Shown here piece by piece: positions 43,026 through 44,144 of a DNA stretch of 44,144 nucleotides. The translations under genes and the position numbers were made by a program. The number at the start of each line of letters is the position of its first letter. Positions within the stretch are counted from its first letter, which is position 1. Location of the stretch: contig CANOLZ010000007.1 of NCBI GenBank assembly GCA_947567075.1, positions 1 through 44,144 on the forward strand, given 5' to 3'. The stretch is from an uncultured bacterium. Lineage in GTDB: Bacteria; Bacillota; Clostridia; Lachnospirales; Lachnospiraceae. The notes under the pieces are model-generated. The model searched no databases, had not been told where the DNA came from, and saw nothing but the letters and a program-made list of their open reading frames with translations.

Positions 43026-44144
43026 ATGATGAGATCATTGTTCACTGGTGTGGCAGGTTTAAAAACACATCAGACGAGAATGGACGTAATTGGTAACAAC
43101 ATTGCAAATGTCAACACTGCGGCTTATAAGTCTCAGTCTATGACATTTAGCGATTTAATGTATCAAACGACCCAGAGCGCTTCTGGGGCAAATGCTGAAA
43201 CAGGAAGGGCTGGTATTAATGCAACCCAGATAGGACTTGGTTCTAAAACAAGTTCTATTACAACTGCCATAGAAAGACAGGGAGGTGCTCAGTCTACAGG
43301 AAATGGCTGGGACATTATGATTAATGGAAACGCATTTTTTGTAGTAAGCGATGGAGCCAATAATTATTTTACCAGATCGGGAGCTTTCTATTTAGATGGG
43401 GCAGGTAATCTGGCTATGAGAAGCAACGGATATACGGTAATGGGATGGCAGGCTGATCAGGAGACCCAGACAATTATTCAAGATACCGTATCTCCTTTAA
43501 GATTAAAAACACCAGAAAATATGACGGCAGATCCAGAGGCAACAACAGAGGGATTTATTGAAGGAATTCTAGACAAAAATGCAGATGGCTTTTCCAATGG
43601 CGAAGGTGTTTATACAACCATGGGATTTTATGACAACTTAGGTTACAGCTATAATGTGAAATTTCAATTTCAGCCTGTTGTAGATGCAAATGGAGCGAAA
43701 GTAGAAGGACAATATACTTTAGGAGTGACGGATATATTGGATAGCAATGGAGACTCTTTAGCTGTTCGTTATTGGCAACAGGCCAATGTGGGAAATAATC
43801 CTCCTACGGCAAACACTCCTTGGAAAGATTACAGTCCAGAACAAAAAGAGGCAGCTAGAACAGCTATGCTCAATGCATTGGGATTTGGCGGAACAGCCGG
43901 GCAAAATGGAACTTTAACTGTTGTTTATGACACAACAAGAGATGGATTATTACAAAATGTATATCCAGGCGCTAATCCAGCAGCTCCTCCTCTAACAGCT
44001 TTTAATTTGGATCTAAACGGTCTTGCTGGTATGTTCCCTGGATTTACAGATATGAATATTTCCATTGATATGTCTACAACGAAAAACGTAGACAACAAAG
44101 GAACCCCTACTGTTTCAGGAGAGAGTGGAAATGCTGTTACAGGT
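43026..44144 (+). CDS. flgE: flagellar hook protein FlgE, partial (runs off right edge)
   Basis: Main hook subunit. 373 codons are present and no stop is reached. N-terminal motif MMRSLFTGVAGLKTHQTRMD with VIGNNIANVNTAAYKSQSM, then the hook domains with TRSGAFYLDGAGNLAMRSNG and LGYSYNVKFQF. AAGGAGG lies nine bases before ATG 43026. The remaining C-terminal helix should lie in the next window. Confidence 0.95.
   Translation, partial: MMRSLFTGVAGLKTHQTRMDVIGNNIANVNTAAYKSQSMTFSDLMYQTTQSASGANAETGRAGINATQIGLGSKTSSITTAIERQGGAQSTGNGWDIMINGNAFFVVSDGANNYFTRSGAFYLDGAGNLAMRSNGYTVMGWQADQETQTIIQDTVSPLRLKTPENMTADPEATTEGFIEGILDKNADGFSNGEGVYTTMGFYDNLGYSYNVKFQFQPVVDANGAKVEGQYTLGVTDILDSNGDSLAVRYWQQANVGNNPPTANTPWKDYSPEQKEAARTAMLNALGFGGTAGQNGTLTVVYDTTRDGLLQNVYPGANPAAPPLTAFNLDLNGLAGMFPGFTDMNISIDMSTTKNVDNKGTPTVSGESGNAVTG

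Noticed and set aside
1-44144. CRISPR array, rRNA genes or prophage
   Set aside because: No regularly spaced direct repeats, no rRNA-like sequence and no phage structural or integrase genes were seen.

Overview
The window looks like a chromosome segment of a motile, spore-forming Clostridia, most likely family Lachnospiraceae. The DNA is AT-rich and the start sites carry strong AGGAGG-type ribosome binding sites. It holds sporulation genes (gpr, spoIIP, sigK), the Gram-positive regulator codY directly upstream of a flgB-led flagellar operon, and MCP, Liv and LrgAB proteins of Firmicute type. The blocks gpr/rpsT/spoIIP/lepA/hemW and dprA/topA/codY/flgB keep gene orders known from Bacillus and Clostridia. 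The family assignment is inference.

Layout. 1-5000 is a worn accessory region. It holds unrecognised broken fragments, ogt, and a decayed agr-like two-component locus: a frameshifted LytTR response-regulator tail followed by the N-terminus of a GHKL histidine kinase, cut off by a 901-bp IS3/IS150-type insertion sequence that has only orfB. A tRNA-Ala(GGC) and a lipoprotein cyclophilin follow. 5000-7400 is a double-Nudix gene with lrgA and lrgB. 7400-11150 holds two paralogous chemoreceptors on the minus strand. 11400-16200 is a complete branched-chain amino acid ABC operon, livJHMGF. 16200-22060 holds gpr (minus), rpsT, spoIIP, lepA and hemW. 22100-25540 holds sigK without a pro-sequence, an overlapping S41 protease, a PilT-like ATPase with altered motifs and a small membrane protein. 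25580-30300 holds comM, dprA and topA. 30360-31150 is codY. From 31587 to the right edge runs the flagellar basal-body/hook operon flgB to flgE, which leaves the window inside flgE.

Most notable. The flagellar operon carries a decayed tandem duplication of about 1.2 kb covering flgC-fliE-5' fliF. In copy 1 flgC is intact, fliE is an intact but strongly diverged reading frame, and fliF is a stop-ridden fragment. In copy 2 flgC is a frameshifted pseudogene, while fliE and fliF are canonical. The two flgC copies are nearly identical but the fliE and fliF parts are far more diverged, which suggests gene conversion or a recombinant origin. Other points are a good CodY-box match upstream of flgB, two helical surface-protein-like repeats on the C-terminus of FlgD, a palindrome overlapping the comM promoter, and a sigma-K/sigma-E-like promoter before sigK.

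How the genes fit together. CodY senses branched-chain amino acids and GTP, and the window also holds the Liv importer that brings those amino acids in. CodY may link nutrient state to the adjacent flagellar operon. The chemoreceptors would feed the same motility system. gpr, spoIIP and sigK belong to the alternative fate, sporulation. comM and dprA handle incoming single-stranded DNA.
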